Below, piece after piece: positions 45,550 to 58,069 of a DNA stretch of 64,000 nucleotides. Both the position numbers and the translations under genes were made by a program. The notes under the pieces are model-generated. The model searched no databases. It had not been told where the DNA came from and worked only from the letters and a program-made list of their open reading frames with translations. The DNA comes from Antitrichia curtipendula (lineage: Eukaryota > Streptophyta > Bryopsida > Hypnales > Leucodontaceae). The stretch covers positions 45,570,001 through 45,634,000 of the forward strand of contig OX579635.1 in assembly GCA_951230915.1 (NCBI GenBank), written 5' to 3'. The stretch's first letter is position 1; each line of letters opens with the position of its first letter.

Positions 45550-48205
45550 AATCAAGTTTGAATGGGCACAAATTTTCATGAGTACAATGTTGTGTTTAGG
45601 TAGATGGTTGTTTAGACATAGAACTTAAAAGTAAATGTCAAGTTTGATTAATTTCACTAACTCCTTAAATAGAAGTCACAAACATTAGTCACAATTGACA
45701 CAATGGAAAAAATATAATCGCATTCACCCCTAAGTTTTTGAATTCCACTCCATTACAATTTTTAAATGATAGCGAATACTATATTGGCAATCATTCTATG
45801 TATGAAATTTGTTGTGATGGGTTGAAATGTAACACTCTAAGAGTAGTGATTTTATGCACATTTTTTATTCATTAATTGAATGGCCTAATTGAATAGCACT
45901 ATTCAAATTTTAATCTTATGTTTTATCTCTTTCGTTATTAATACACTTTGGGAGTAAAGTATAATTACAAAATGGAACTATAAAGAGTGAGGAATTTGAC
46001 ATTGTACAAGGGAATTTAGTAAGAATCAATCAAAGAAAAGGTACTCTTAAGATGTGAAGAAAAGATCATTCAAGAATATTCAAGAGCATTGGAGAAAACT
46101 TTCTAAACCATAGTAGGGATAGAAAATTTATGAATTAGTAACATAATGATGATAAAGTTTATAATTTAAGGAAACATTTTAAAATCATTATGACTACTTA
46201 TGAAATATTAAGTGATATGTATGTGATATATCAAGTATGCCAAATGGGTCAAATCACACTCAAATGTACCACAAAAGGGGTCAGACCCACTAAAATCTGC
46301 AATGTCAATTCTTTTTAGCTACCGTTTTTTAATGCTAATCTATTAACTATAGGTAGTTTAGTCCTTTTTGTCTAGTATTTCAAGTCATGTTAAGCCTAAT
46401 ATTGTTTTATTCATCAAAAAATAAAAATTTCTTTATTTTAGTTCCAATTGAAGTTTAGATGTCAACATGTTAGGTTTTTCAATGGTAAAAAAAGGTTCTA
46501 ATTTTTGATGAATAATAATGTGATTGAATCCAAAAAAATCATGTACATATATAATCATATGATACAGTAAAAAAGGACTATTTTGCTACAATTTGAGTAC
46601 TTTTTTATTTTCTATAATATTCAGGAGTAAAAACTTGTGAACGTCCTTTTCAATATAAAAAATAATCCAAATGATGATTGTATTTGAACAAAATATGTAT
46701 ATATTATTGACTTCAAGGTCCCTATATAATCTATTTTTGGAATTAAATGTCTAAATTTTGTATTGGATGAAATCAATAATCAATCAATAATCAATCAATT
46801 AATTAGAAAATTATATTATTTTTAGTTCAAGATTTATTAGCTAAAAATTCTTTTAAATAGTCATATATTTGAGAAGTATAAAAAATTTGAATGAAAATAT
46901 CCTTTTAAAGTACTAAATTGTAAAAAAGACACTAAATTTAGCCTTAAAATTGGTGATTTTCATCTTTTAAAGGATTTTTTTCACAAATTTTTTTCTCCAA
47001 TTTGTTAGAAAGAGACTTTGCAATACTATTCATCTATAATTTTTTCTTTAAAATGACAACATTAAAGTAATTTATAGCTTCAAAAGTTCAAAAAAGGACT
47101 CGAGTCCTGTCCTAGCAAAGTAATCCCAATGGTACCTTTGAGTGTGCTTTGACCCAAATGCATTTATTAATATACATTAGGGATTTAGGATTAAGGTATT
47201 GACAATTTGAGGATGGAATGTATTATAAAAATTCACAACAAATTCTTTGAGAGAGATTGGAGAGGAGGATCCTTTTGAATATGATCAAATGGTGACCCCC
47301 ATTACATGAGAATGTTGTGGGACGCTAAACCCGTCCCATAAAGGGTGAAAAAGTAGGATTTTAAACCCCGGAGAAATTGCTGAATTTATTTTATTTTTCA
47401 CATTATTTTATTTTATGCAAATTCTGAATTCATATTTGCAATCAGAGACCCCAAATTAGCTAGGTGGGGTCTAAAACATACCCTAGACACAGCTCAAAAT
47501 AGTTTTTTTCTTAAAAACTTTTACCCCCTAAAACCACCCAAAATTATCCTCCTCAGCTCACTTCATGGGCTAGATTTAATTTAGTGTTCTACTTAAGCTA
47601 TAAGCATGTCCAGCTAGCCAAGAATAAGTTTAGCAGCCACCAAGCAAGAGAGTTATTGAATGAGTTTATTCAATTCAGTTCATGGCAGGACATCTCAAAA
47701 CCAGATGGCATGACATCTGGAAACTCCCCCAAGCAGCCAAGTTACCAAGCCAAGCAACGAACCACACCCCGTCAACCGATCTCAGCCGCCCAACCATTTG
47801 GAGGGCCCAGATGGAAGGAGCCCTTCCTCAAACTCGAGGGGGCCTAGAGACGAGGGATGGCGGGTGTTTAACATCTCGTGTTTCCGACAACCACCACCGT
47901 CAGAAAGTTGAGCAACGCCGAAGCTGCAGAAACACGGAAGTTCCCCGATTCGTGCAGACAAAGGTGAACAGTGTCTGCAAAGCCTCGCGACCTCTGCAGA
48001 ACAGACCACTCAGTGACCCAGTCTATTGCTTTGGCCCTCTCTCTCTTCTTCTTGAGCGATTCTGCTGCGCCCCGTGAACCAACATAAGACGATTCCTGCT
48101 GCAATTCATCGTCCCCACTTGAGCACCTACAGATCTGCCGTCACTCGTGGCATGCCCCCAACGACCATTCTCTGCGATAGAAATCTCGTAGGGAGTCATC
48201 ACATC
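45550..48205 (+). repeat. Large inverted duplication, right arm (2,656 bp)
   Basis: This is the partner of 38643-41298. Beyond its outer end (48205) the sequence runs on into the kinase A leader without break. The kinase B copy has the same uninterrupted sequence at 61164-61190, so the right arm is the original and the left arm the copy. Confidence 0.95.
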
Positions 48206-48294
48206 GTTCCAAGAACCCGCTGCTGCGATCGCTTCTCGGAGAAGTCTCCTGTTTCTTCTGCGCAGACCCACGAGTCGACTACCAAAAAATTTGG

Positions 48295-48657
48295 GTGAGT
48301 TCATCTTGCGCTGTGAGAGTGTCTTGTGAGTGGGGTGAGAGTGTGTCGGTAATGAGGATCAGAGCTTACCATGGGGAGATGAGAGGCCAGAGAAGAGTAA
48401 CTACGAGATCGAGGGCGTCCCGTGGTGTGGTCTTGGTGCTTAGCTAGAGGGCTTCGACTGAACGCTGCTCTATGGGTTACCACGTTATAACGCTCCCTCT
48501 TACAAATGAAAGGAAACTTGGTACTTTTGCGTCGTTGTTGGTGAAGTTAACTTTGTGCTACGCTTCGTGCCTTGGGATTACTCCATTTGTGTGGAGTGTT
48601 GTGCTTTCCTAAGTTCGTGAGCCCTAATCGATCTTTTGTTCGTAGGGGTGGTGGCAG
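48295..48657 (+). other. Probable leader intron of kinase A
   Basis: A consensus donor GGGTGAGT (48295) and an acceptor GGTGGCAG (ending 48657) are both conserved in copy B (61265 and about 61630). The sequence before the donor has coding-like or leader character. The assignment is from splice motifs only. Confidence 0.45.
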
Positions 48658-48800
48658 GGTTTGGCATTTTTGATTGTGGGAGTCCAATTGTGGTGCTGAA
48701 TTGCCACGTTTGTGTGAATGCAGTGCCTTGGAGAGGAGCTTGAATACTTGGCGATTGGGTGAATTGTGCTTGACGATTGGTTGTTGGTGCCCATGAGCAG

Positions 48801-50003
48801 ATGACCATGTCAAGTGCTGGTTCCTGCTCCACCCCAGGTGAAACCTCCGGTTTCCACACGGGCCTTGAAGAATGTTTGTCTTCTGTGTCTGAGATGGCTA
48901 CTGGAGATTGTGGCGGTGCAGGATCCTCCATGGAACAGAAGTCTGAGTATTTCTCTGCACGTGTGGAGGAAATGATGCAAAGCAAGAGCCGGTTTTCTTC
49001 CGATGTGGAGCATGAGATTGAGCATTCGAGGGTGCATTGGAGTGAAGTTCCCGGGCTTAGTGAACTTTCTGAAGACAACGACCATGAAGAAGAAGTGAAT
49101 CGAGAGAATGAAGAAGTCTTTGCTGAATTGATGAATGACCCACAATGGAGGCACCATGAAAGAGGTCCTTTTTTCCGCAAATTGTGGCGTGGTTCGAAGT
49201 TCGGTCGTAAGATTGCCGAAGGTGGACAAGCTGCAATTTTTGAACTTGTAGAGAATGATGGCGAAGTTGATCCTTTAGTTCTATTGAAGGTGTTTAAGAG
49301 AGGATCACGCCTATTAGATCTCAAAAAACAATGGCCTTGTGGAATCCTTCGAGGGGAAGTTCATTTATGTATTGTATTTAGGGGAATGATGTTGAACGAT
49401 GGGAGGTTTGCGTTTGTGATGGTTAGATGTTGGGGTGACTTACGCAAGTTGATTGACCAAGCCATGCAAGAGAAGAACAACCAAGGTCCACCATTTCCAT
49501 ATGAGTTGAATGGACGGACCTTGCATGTCAATTTTTTAATGAAAGACATTGCATATCATATGGCCAAGTTACATGAGCTAAACATTATCCATAGAGACTT
49601 AAAAGCTGCCAATATCCTTCTTTATGCGGACTCCGAATCTACAATTCCAATTGTAGCAGACTTTGAATGCTCGATTGGAGTGATTGGAACGAGATTTTGG
49701 AGGGCACCCGAGATATTGTTGGCTTTGAAGAATAGAAGTACTTTTGAATTCACAAAGGAAATGGATGTATATAGTTTTGGCATGACATGCTTTGAGGTTG
49801 TAACTGGTCGCTTGCCATTTGAAGGTGAACTTGAAGGATCTAGAGTAAGTCGTGATCTTGTTATTGCAGGACGAAGGCCTCAACTACCTAGTGATTTGGA
49901 TGTGCCATGGAAGAATTTGATTGAGAGATGTTGGAATCCAATTCCAAATGAGAGACCTAGTTTTTCAGAAATTATTCAAGTACTTAAAAACTCTTTCAGT
50001 TGA
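48801..50003 (+). CDS. Protein kinase A, TKL-like with DFE in place of DFG
   Basis: 400 residues from ATGACCATG, the first ATG conserved in copy B; upstream of it copy A has stops. Residues 1-130 are an acidic, Ser-rich N-terminal part (HEIEHSRVHWSEV). The kinase domain spans about 130-398. Glycine loop KIAEGGQAAIFE (about 135-146) is weaker than GxGxxG. The beta-3 lysine is in LLKVFKRG (about 160). The catalytic loop HRDLKAANILL (about 263) is intact, with Asp and Asn. The metal-binding motif reads ADFECS instead of DFG (about 285). FWRAPEIL is the APE motif. DVYSFGMTCFEVVTGRLPF and ERCWNPIPNERPSF are typical of the TKL group. Asp of DFG is kept and only Gly is changed, so activity is possible but unproven. 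I recall DFE-type kinases from mosses and lycophytes. Confidence 0.88.
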   Translation: MTMSSAGSCSTPGETSGFHTGLEECLSSVSEMATGDCGGAGSSMEQKSEYFSARVEEMMQSKSRFSSDVEHEIEHSRVHWSEVPGLSELSEDNDHEEEVNRENEEVFAELMNDPQWRHHERGPFFRKLWRGSKFGRKIAEGGQAAIFELVENDGEVDPLVLLKVFKRGSRLLDLKKQWPCGILRGEVHLCIVFRGMMLNDGRFAFVMVRCWGDLRKLIDQAMQEKNNQGPPFPYELNGRTLHVNFLMKDIAYHMAKLHELNIIHRDLKAANILLYADSESTIPIVADFECSIGVIGTRFWRAPEILLALKNRSTFEFTKEMDVYSFGMTCFEVVTGRLPFEGELEGSRVSRDLVIAGRRPQLPSDLDVPWKNLIERCWNPIPNERPSFSEIIQVLKNSFS

Positions 50004-53000
50004 TGGGGTGTCATTGTAGTTGTAGATATTTAACATAGTTCTAGATAAGAACTTGTAAGATGTATTTTTAGGCAAGATATTATGAGTGAAATACCTAGGT
50101 CTCTTTATGTTCATTCCATTGAAATGATTTAGGGTACTTGATATATTACTATGTATTGAAGCAGCAATTATGGCATGGATTGTAGAGACTTAGATTTTTA
50201 TATTATGAGGAAGCTACTAAGCCATTGTTTAAACTGTAAGTTACATGTTTTGAGGATATTGATGAAGGATGTCAAGTTTATCCATTTGTCAAATTTATCA
50301 AGGATTGGAATGCATGACAATTAGTTATATTGTTCATAAACTATGCATGTTGTTATATTCTTTATCAAGTTTTTATTCAACATATTTCAACCAGACCATT
50401 GAAAATATTTTTGAATTTTTATTGTCTAGCAAGCCGAATTTAGGGATCATTTCTTTTTCAAGAATTTCTTGTCCCTAGATAGTTGTTTTTGTCTTTTTTC
50501 ATTATTAAGATTTTATATATTAATTATTGTATTAATCAAAATTTTGCAATACACTTCATAGTTAGACTATTCTAAGATGAAACAAATAGTTAGACTACTT
50601 GAAGATGAAACAAAGATAGATGAATTTAAAATTGCTTAAAAAATATAAAAATCTATAAACTTGAGTATGGGTATGATTTTGTGGTAGAGATTAGATTGTA
50701 GAATTTTTAGACCCTTGGTGAACAAGGACTAGATGATCTTTAGCATTGGCCTAATACTAAAGTAGTGAACTTTAGTGAAAGATAGTTCTAAAAATACATG
50801 ACAGATTTTTTGTTGATTTAAAAATAATAATAATATGGAAGAAATTATTTTTTATTGAATGTTTTGTTTCTAGCATATGTTTCCATTTTTTTTACAAGTA
50901 TGTGCTACCATTGCTCTCTATGTTCAATAGAATAGCAATTTAGGCTTAACAAACGAGGTATATGACAAATTCATCAAGCCTTAGCATCTTGCATTCCATT
51001 TGCTTCTATTGCAATCATGATTGTGTAGAACCTCAAATAGTATATGAATTTTGAACCACTAAAAATGAAATATAATGTAATCAATTCAACTTTAAAACTT
51101 CCAAATAGAAATCAATCAATACTTGACAAAACTTTCTAAACACAATGTATATGAATAGCAGAAATTACCAAAGTAACTATGTCAAAAATTGATTGAATAT
51201 GCATGGAAATGATGCATAGTTAACATTAAATGTCAAAAAACTATACTAATTATCTCATGCCATTTAGCCACTTCAACTACATGTTTTCTTATTTTCTTTC
51301 TCTTTTCATGGAGATAAAGCATTGTCACCTCTCTAATTTAAAAATATTAATATTAGATTCTTTGAGAAACTATAAAATTATTGTGAATTTTTGAAGGAAA
51401 GATGAAAAGAACTTTTGTACACAATCATACAATGTATAGTAGTCAATTTTTTTAATAAGGTTATGAGCTATAGAATAGATTAATACAATGTAAATGAAGA
51501 ATTCATGTCATCATATATATATAGAAATGTGAGACATATTAGGCTCTAAGCCTCAATTTGCAATTATTTACTCACTTTTACTCACTTTTTAGATTTTTTA
51601 AGCAAAATAGGAACTAGGCCTAAGAAACTCCATTTAAATAATCTTCAACAATGAAAATGTAGAAGATCATTTTCAAGGGCAAATTTAGATTTCAGCTAGA
51701 AACAATAAACCAATAATGTTATACTTTTATATATTTTGTATTTTTAGAGATATGATCCTCTAAAAAATCTAAAAATAAGCTCAATCCCAAATTGGGAATA
51801 TATCAATCACAAAGCTTCAAACCAAATTTGAATGAAACTCATCCATTCTTTATTGTGAATAAAAATTGTTTGACCATTCATTTTTCACTTTTTAGCTCAA
51901 TCAACCTTTTATAGTTGGAGTATCTATTAAATAGTGGAGTCATCTGAGATTCCCCTACCTAAATGGAATTGGAGAGTCATTGTAGGTCATTTTAGATTTT
52001 AGAAGGAATAGTCCAATGAAGAAGGTTGCTATTATGTGAGCCTTGGAGCATGAGCACATGATCCTAAAAGACTATACACCTATGTTATATAAACCTTCTA
52101 TGATTATAGTGTAACTATGATATAGCTCACTAGAAGAAACCTATATCTAAGTTGACATATGTTTTTGGACATCCAATGTAACAACCCTTGTTTTTATGTC
52201 AACAATGATGTCCAATGTAACATATACTGTCATTGAAGATGTTTCATTGGACATCATTGTTGAAACATCATAAAAACATGGATTGTTACATTAGATGTCC
52301 AAAAAAATCCATCAACTTAGACATGAGAAAACACTTGTTTCTTATATTGTAGCTACTAGCTAGGTATCTATATTATAGTTGTTTATACTAAAAATGCCTT
52401 CAATGGTTGTAGTATATCTACTTACCCATCTGCTCAAAGGTCACATATTTTCCTTTTTATGCTCACATGCTAGCACTATTAGTTCAATGAATATATTATA
52501 TCTTCACATAATTTGGTACTTTCCTTTAATACATTTTTGAAGAAGTGCCATGATGACAATTACTATATTTTGGTGAAGCAATAAAAATTTGAATTAAATT
52601 ATCTAATAAACAAATCACCAATTTTTAGCTATATTCATGCATATTTTCTTTCAAATTTGGCAATTTTAATCATAAATTTTGAAGAATTGGAAATAGTTTT
52701 TAGTAATAGAATACTTCAATTTTGAGCACATAAAGCTGAGAATTATTTTGAAATGGTGCAATTTTGTCCTATGTTCCTTCCTTCCCTCAAAAATTTATGA
52801 AGCATATTAATGTAAGTACACCCACTCCACTCCTACTTCACCCATAATTTCTCAACTATCTATTGGGTGAATGATAATATTTTGAAAACTCAACTTTATC
52901 CAATTATTATTCATTGCCAAAGCCTCAAGAAAAATCATGAAACATATCAATAGCAAGCAAAAAGAGTGATATTTATGAAGGAATAAATGCAATGTACTTA

Positions 53001-53181
53001 AGAAGTGATAATTATTTATCTCAATTTCTAAAAAGTGATCTTGCATTCTTGCTCTTTTTAAGTTCAAATACTTTAGTATTAAGGCAATTGATCATGAGCA
53101 TGGTTCCAAATATTAGAATGTCGTAAATTTTGTTCAATCTTCTTGACAATTCAATGGCCCTTCCAAGTTCACATAGCTTAA
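50004..53181. other. 3' flank of kinase A and AT-rich intergenic DNA
   Basis: The first kilobase repeats downstream of kinase B, so it includes the shared 3' untranslated region. After about 51000 the DNA is unique and AT-rich, with one hairpin (52147-52320) and no gene seen. Confidence 0.5.
52147..52320. repeat. Long imperfect hairpin, 174 bp
   Basis: CTAAGTTGACATATGTTTTT.. pairs with ..AAAAAAATCCATCAACTTAG over arms of about 75 bp. A second internal pairing, CAACAATGATGTCCAATG / CATTGGACATCATTGTTG, lies close to the loop. It could be a small MITE or a small-RNA-type hairpin. No target duplication seen. Confidence 0.65.
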
Positions 53182-54153
53182 CCCCTCACCGCCCACGGCC
53201 TAACCATGTCAAAAAACAACCTTTCTTTTCAAGTGTTATAAGTCTAAATGTGAGTGAGATATGAAAATCTCAACTGTACAATCTTGTAGTGTGCATGTTG
53301 TAGATGGTGTAAATCAAATTTGGGTTCATTTGACCGTATAGATTTAAAGATTATAATGTTCTAGTGTTGGAAAAAGATGTTGAAATTTTCCTAAAAACAC
53401 ATTTGGAGGTGAAATTCAATTTCTAAACCTACTCAAATGAAAAAAATTTAAACTACAAAGTGATTCAAAACCAAATGACAAACACTTCGGTGGAAAAAAA
53501 ATCATTCAATTGAGTCATTGCGTTTGCAAGATTGTTTTGAAATGTCAAAAAACAGTGAAAAAAGTAGCAAAAAAACACATCTATGGCTGAATCTACCTCT
53601 ACTAAAATGCTTCTCAGTCAATCATAAGTTCTTGGATTGATATGAAATTTTTACCACAATAACTAAACTAGTGTGCGCAACTTTTACAACACAAATGATT
53701 GAAAACAAACCACGTTTGAAGAAGTTATAAGCCGCCGAAATTCACTGTAATGCAAAAATGTCTGTATATTGAACTTCGAATTGCTCCCAAGCATTCAAAA
53801 CAGCTTGGACTGACATGAAAATTTTACCACAATAATAAGACTTTATGGGGAACAAAATCCAACAAATTTTATTGAAAAATAACATTTGATGAAAAAGATA
53901 CAAGCCCCAAAAGTTGCAGCCATCTGGATGCAGTGTGTTGAACTCAAATTGAACCTGCGAATTTCGAATGGCTTCCAAAAACTCAGTACATCTTGTATAG
54001 ATGTAAAAATTTTAACACAAAAAACAGACTAGTATGCGCAACTTTACCAACAAGTTTTGTTGAATTTGGACATTGGATGAAAAAGTTACAGCACTTTGAA
54101 CTTGACTGCTAGACTGTGTGAGGACACTTTTGGTCCCCTTGGGCGGTGAGGGG
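53182..54153. mobile_element. piggyBac-like non-autonomous element D
   Basis: Perfect TTAA on both sides (53178-53181, 54154-54157) and inverted ends CCCCTCACCGCCCA, 14 of 14 identical and extending with one mismatch to 17. 972 bp, non-coding. Its ends differ from those of A, B and C beyond CCCCT, so it is a separate family. Internally TACCACAATAAYWA and AAAATTTTANCACAA blocks recur three to four times, an internal repeat of about 120-190 bp. Confidence 0.7.
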
Positions 54154-56125
54154 TTAATGAATACTTCTTTGTTGGCTTACTTCAAAGTGTTGCTAGTGTG
54201 AATTTGTTGATGATCAAATTGAGCCTACTTTGAGTTGTCAACAATGTTAGTGTGACTAATCTGGGCGTAATGATTGTCAGAAGTCATTCCTTGATTTCGT
54301 CCAAAAGGGAATTGAAGTTCTAAGAGGACAGTTAGAGTTAGTCCTAGATGGATTGATTTTCAATCTTCTCAATGAAGAATAATTTTAACTGAAGTTAATT
54401 ATAGTGGTAGGATTCCAAAATAATTGTGGAATTTGAGTATGCAAATCTCTTGACAACGTATAGGTGTTTGTGTGCATGTCCTCTAACTAGGGAAAAACTA
54501 AACAGAGGACATGTTTTGTAAAGATTGACCAGATGTGTTTTACATTATAGCTATTTTTATTGAAGGCTAGGGTCATTAAGGACTTTTGCATTCTAATGCA
54601 ATTCTAGATTAGGTCATTTCAACACTTTATGTAGTTAATTATTTGTTACTTGCTCTCATAAATCTCTACTCTAAAGTTTTATTGGATTGTCAAATTAGGA
54701 CTTTGAGATGTTATAAATGTTTCAATTGTTGATATCTTTATGAATTTTTGTTGATGTTTTCAATATTGTCTTGAGGATCTTCATCTATGTGCTTGACTTA
54801 CTTTTTAATGCATCTATAGAAAATCCCAAAGACAAAAACAAAAGAGAATGACCCCAGACAACTCCAAGGAATACATAGAAGAAACAAATATAGTTGCCGG
54901 TATTAGGACATTTAGATTCCTAAAAATTCTAGTTAGCAAATAACAAAAGGTTCAAATATACCAAATTACAAAAGGTTCAAATATACCAAATAATGCATTA
55001 TAAGGTCAAAAGTTATAGTTTCTCAAAGATTTACTAGTCAATGATTTGAAACTATTACATGTTTTGAATTTAAAGCACTGCACATTCTTCACATTCATTG
55101 AGCAAGATTATTGAGTGCCACATTCTGGTATGTGTTGAAATTGAATATGTTTAGAGAGTTTTTCTTCAATATGCTCTAGAGACAAACGATTCGTTTAAAT
55201 TAATTTTTTAGGTTTGTAATTTTTTTATATTATAATCAAAAACTTCAAGTTTTTGTCATCAATTCACAAAAGCAAATATTTTGATGATAATTTACTTTCT
55301 TCTAGTAGTGACTTATATAGCATTCAAAGAATAACAAACAACTTTCATTCCTTTCTTGAAAAAAAAAATTGCAAATAGAAATCCAAATTTGCAGTGTATA
55401 GTGCTACCCTCTAGAAAGTAAGATAACCTCAATTTTGAGTTGCAAGAATATCTATCAAAATTTGACCTTTTCATACCATCAACAAAAAAACTCCTAAGCA
55501 TTTCAAGTTGACGTATTCAAACTACATCCACTCCATAGATGTTGGGCAGCTAACAACTTAGGGACAATATGGAACATTGCTGTCACACCCCAACTCCTAA
55601 ACCAAAACTAAAGATCTCTCAAATCTTTTGAATACCAATTTGGAACTTGGAGAAACGTAGAAACCAATTTTTTCCTATATCACAAATTTTCGTGAGGAAA
55701 AATAAAAATTAATCGTTACCCAAAGAAGAACAAAACGTCAATTTGTCACCTTCAAATCCTAAACATGAAATTTGAAATTGTCACCTCAAATCTCTAGAAT
55801 ACCAATTTGATGCCAATAACTTACAAAGAAAGGTGAAAGGATTGGAAAAACATGATCCAGCACAATGAAGTCACGTGCGAGCAGCTTGGAGTTCAAAGAA
55901 CGCAATGGCTACATTATAAGGGATTGCAAGAAACAACATTGTTGTCACTATCAATTGTTCATAGCATTCAAACAAGTTTGAAAATGAGATTGTTGAGCAA
56001 CTGAGTGGAGTTCAGTAACAAAAAGTGGAACTGCAAGTGCTGAACAACACCACTGAAAATAAGGTAGACTAGGCCAATTCTGTCCACGATTCAATTATGC
56101 ACCTACATTTGGCCCCAATTTCATT

Positions 56126-56397
56126 CGTTCAAACATCCAAATCAATTGAGAAAATCAACCAAATTTGTCTAGAAATCTGACAAAATCAATGCATTAATGC
56201 CATTAAGGGCTACTTAAGTGCTATTAGATACATAAAAAGGTGGTTATGCGTTGTTAAAAGGGTGTTTATGACTACACTCTATGAGTGGTTTTGTAATTTT
56301 GGGGCTAAATACTTCAAAAATTCATAGGATTTACAATTTTGATTAGAAAAATATGATTCCATTTGAATTTGACTCATGAAACAAGCATACACCTCTG
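56126..56397 (-). repeat. Dispersed repeat, copy 2
   Basis: The reverse complement matches 3001-3232 (shared GTTTGAACRA.., GATTGATTTTCTSRAT-like, TGGCATTAATGCATTG and CTTGTTTCATGAGTC blocks). Confidence 0.6.
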
Positions 56398-56578
56398 AAA
56401 AATATATGTTCCTTTTGAAATTGTCCTCAAGATTGCAAATCAGGGGGATAATAGGCTTATTTATCTTATATATAGTAATTTTTAGTAGAGATACTCCAGA
56501 TTGTCACCTTGATTTATTGAGGTTGTTGTTCTTGAAAAAGTTGCAAAGTTTGCTTTCATATAGTAATTTGTTTCATTA

Positions 56579-56759
56579 GTGCATGTTAGAAAAATAATTT
56601 ACATATGGTTATAACTTTTTGCAAGGGAGGAATAATTTTGCTCGTTGTCTATGTGTTAGTGCTATTAATGTCAAAAAAATGTCATAAATATCATTGGTAA
56701 AAATAATTCTTTCTTGTAAAAAGGTATAACCATATGTAAGTTCATTTCAAAACATGCAC
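56579..56759. mobile_element. Small TA-flanked MITE with long inverted ends
   Basis: TA|GTGCATGTT..TTACATATGGTTATA pairs with TATAACCATATGTAA..AACATGCAC|TA. Arms are about 48 bp, total 181 bp, and TA stands on both sides as in Tc1/mariner-type elements. Non-coding. Confidence 0.6.
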
Positions 56760-58069
56760 TAGGATATGTGCACCCATAATCAACATTGTTCAATATGTGA
56801 CATGCACATTTCCACCAAATAGTGTTACAAAAATCTAAATATTGATTAGATAGTAAAAATGTTTACATCTTATTCATATGATGTCTCAATAATGCATTCT
56901 AAAGTACGTGCATTGAAACATAACATTGTTTACCAATGAAGCAAAGGCCTATGGTGAATAAAATTGTCTTTATGACTCTTGAGTCAACCCAATCCTTGAA
57001 TTAATTGCAAATCTCTCCCATGCATTGAGGGAGGCATAATATCTTTCCAATATGGAAGGACCATTGCCTAGTTATACAATGTTACAAATCCTCTTTCAAT
57101 TGTTAACAAGATCTAATAGATACCACTTATGTTTATTAATCATAGCTATGCTTAGTTGTAATTAGCCCTTGTCATTTTTCTAGATTGATTTGTCGGTGAT
57201 ATCTTATTGGCTTGCTTCATTTTGCATTGTTAAATTAGGGTTTTATAAAGTGCAATCGATTTCATTATCTTTGCTTAACCATGTAAACATTGTTGGGGAC
57301 ATAGTGTGTCCAAATGAATCATTTAGATGACTTCACTAAAGACTAGAGAATGGAAAAAAAAACCATTTTTCCATCCAATTTTTCAAGTTCCTTGAGTACA
57401 TTTTCAATGGATAGTATTGCAAATTCCTCATTATAGTAGATTTGACTTTTCTAAGGAAGATGATGCTTGATCCAAAGATCACCCTTGTAGTGTATTTTGG
57501 CGATTTCTTGCTATTTACTCTTCATGTGAAATGTAGCCATAAAAATGGTATTTTTTGAACTCCCTGCTGTAATAAGAGTTCGGTTTGGTGTTGCAGACGA
57601 TTGTACTGAAGATGATCCAGGATTCATTTGGAAGGGAATCTGGTGGTGGAGCGTCTGGTCGGGGCTCACGCATCACTGCTTTCCAAGGAGGAGGAGGTTC
57701 GGCTTGGTAGTGCCTGGGGTGATTCGACCAATATTTATACCTTCCTCCTCTCACAATAAGCTCAAGGCCAGGTCTTATGATTTTAGTTTTAATTTAATTA
57801 ATTAGTTTTAATTGCTGTTTGACTTATACAGGAGACATGTCATTGACTGCGCACCTCAACTTTTAGATGGCTTAGAAAATTCAAAATTGGGTGGTGTGAT
57901 TTGAAACTAACTGTGGACAATTTGCGTTTCAACCGTCCTCAAGAAACACAGATTAAATATCATGTATATCCTCTGATTTATGATTGTATTTCGTGATGAA
58001 TGTCCAAAATTTCATAAAAACGAAGCGTCTCCCTGTGTGATGTAGGCTATTGGAAGGAGCTCCTTGTAG

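Larger units (their letters stand above)
47882..51000 (+). repeat. Segmental duplication of the kinase locus, copy A
   Basis: The segment matches 60855-64000 in direct orientation, from TTCCGACAACCACCACC in the leader through the kinase gene and at least 1 kb of 3' flank. Similarity still continues at the window end in copy B. Confidence 0.9.
54158..57964. other. AT-rich intergenic DNA with small repeats, no gene seen
   Basis: ACAAAAGGTTCAAATATACC occurs twice in tandem near 54945-54990. The dispersed repeat copy 2 and a TA-flanked MITE are listed separately. A short GC-richer piece at 57580-57770 is unassigned. Confidence 0.5.
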
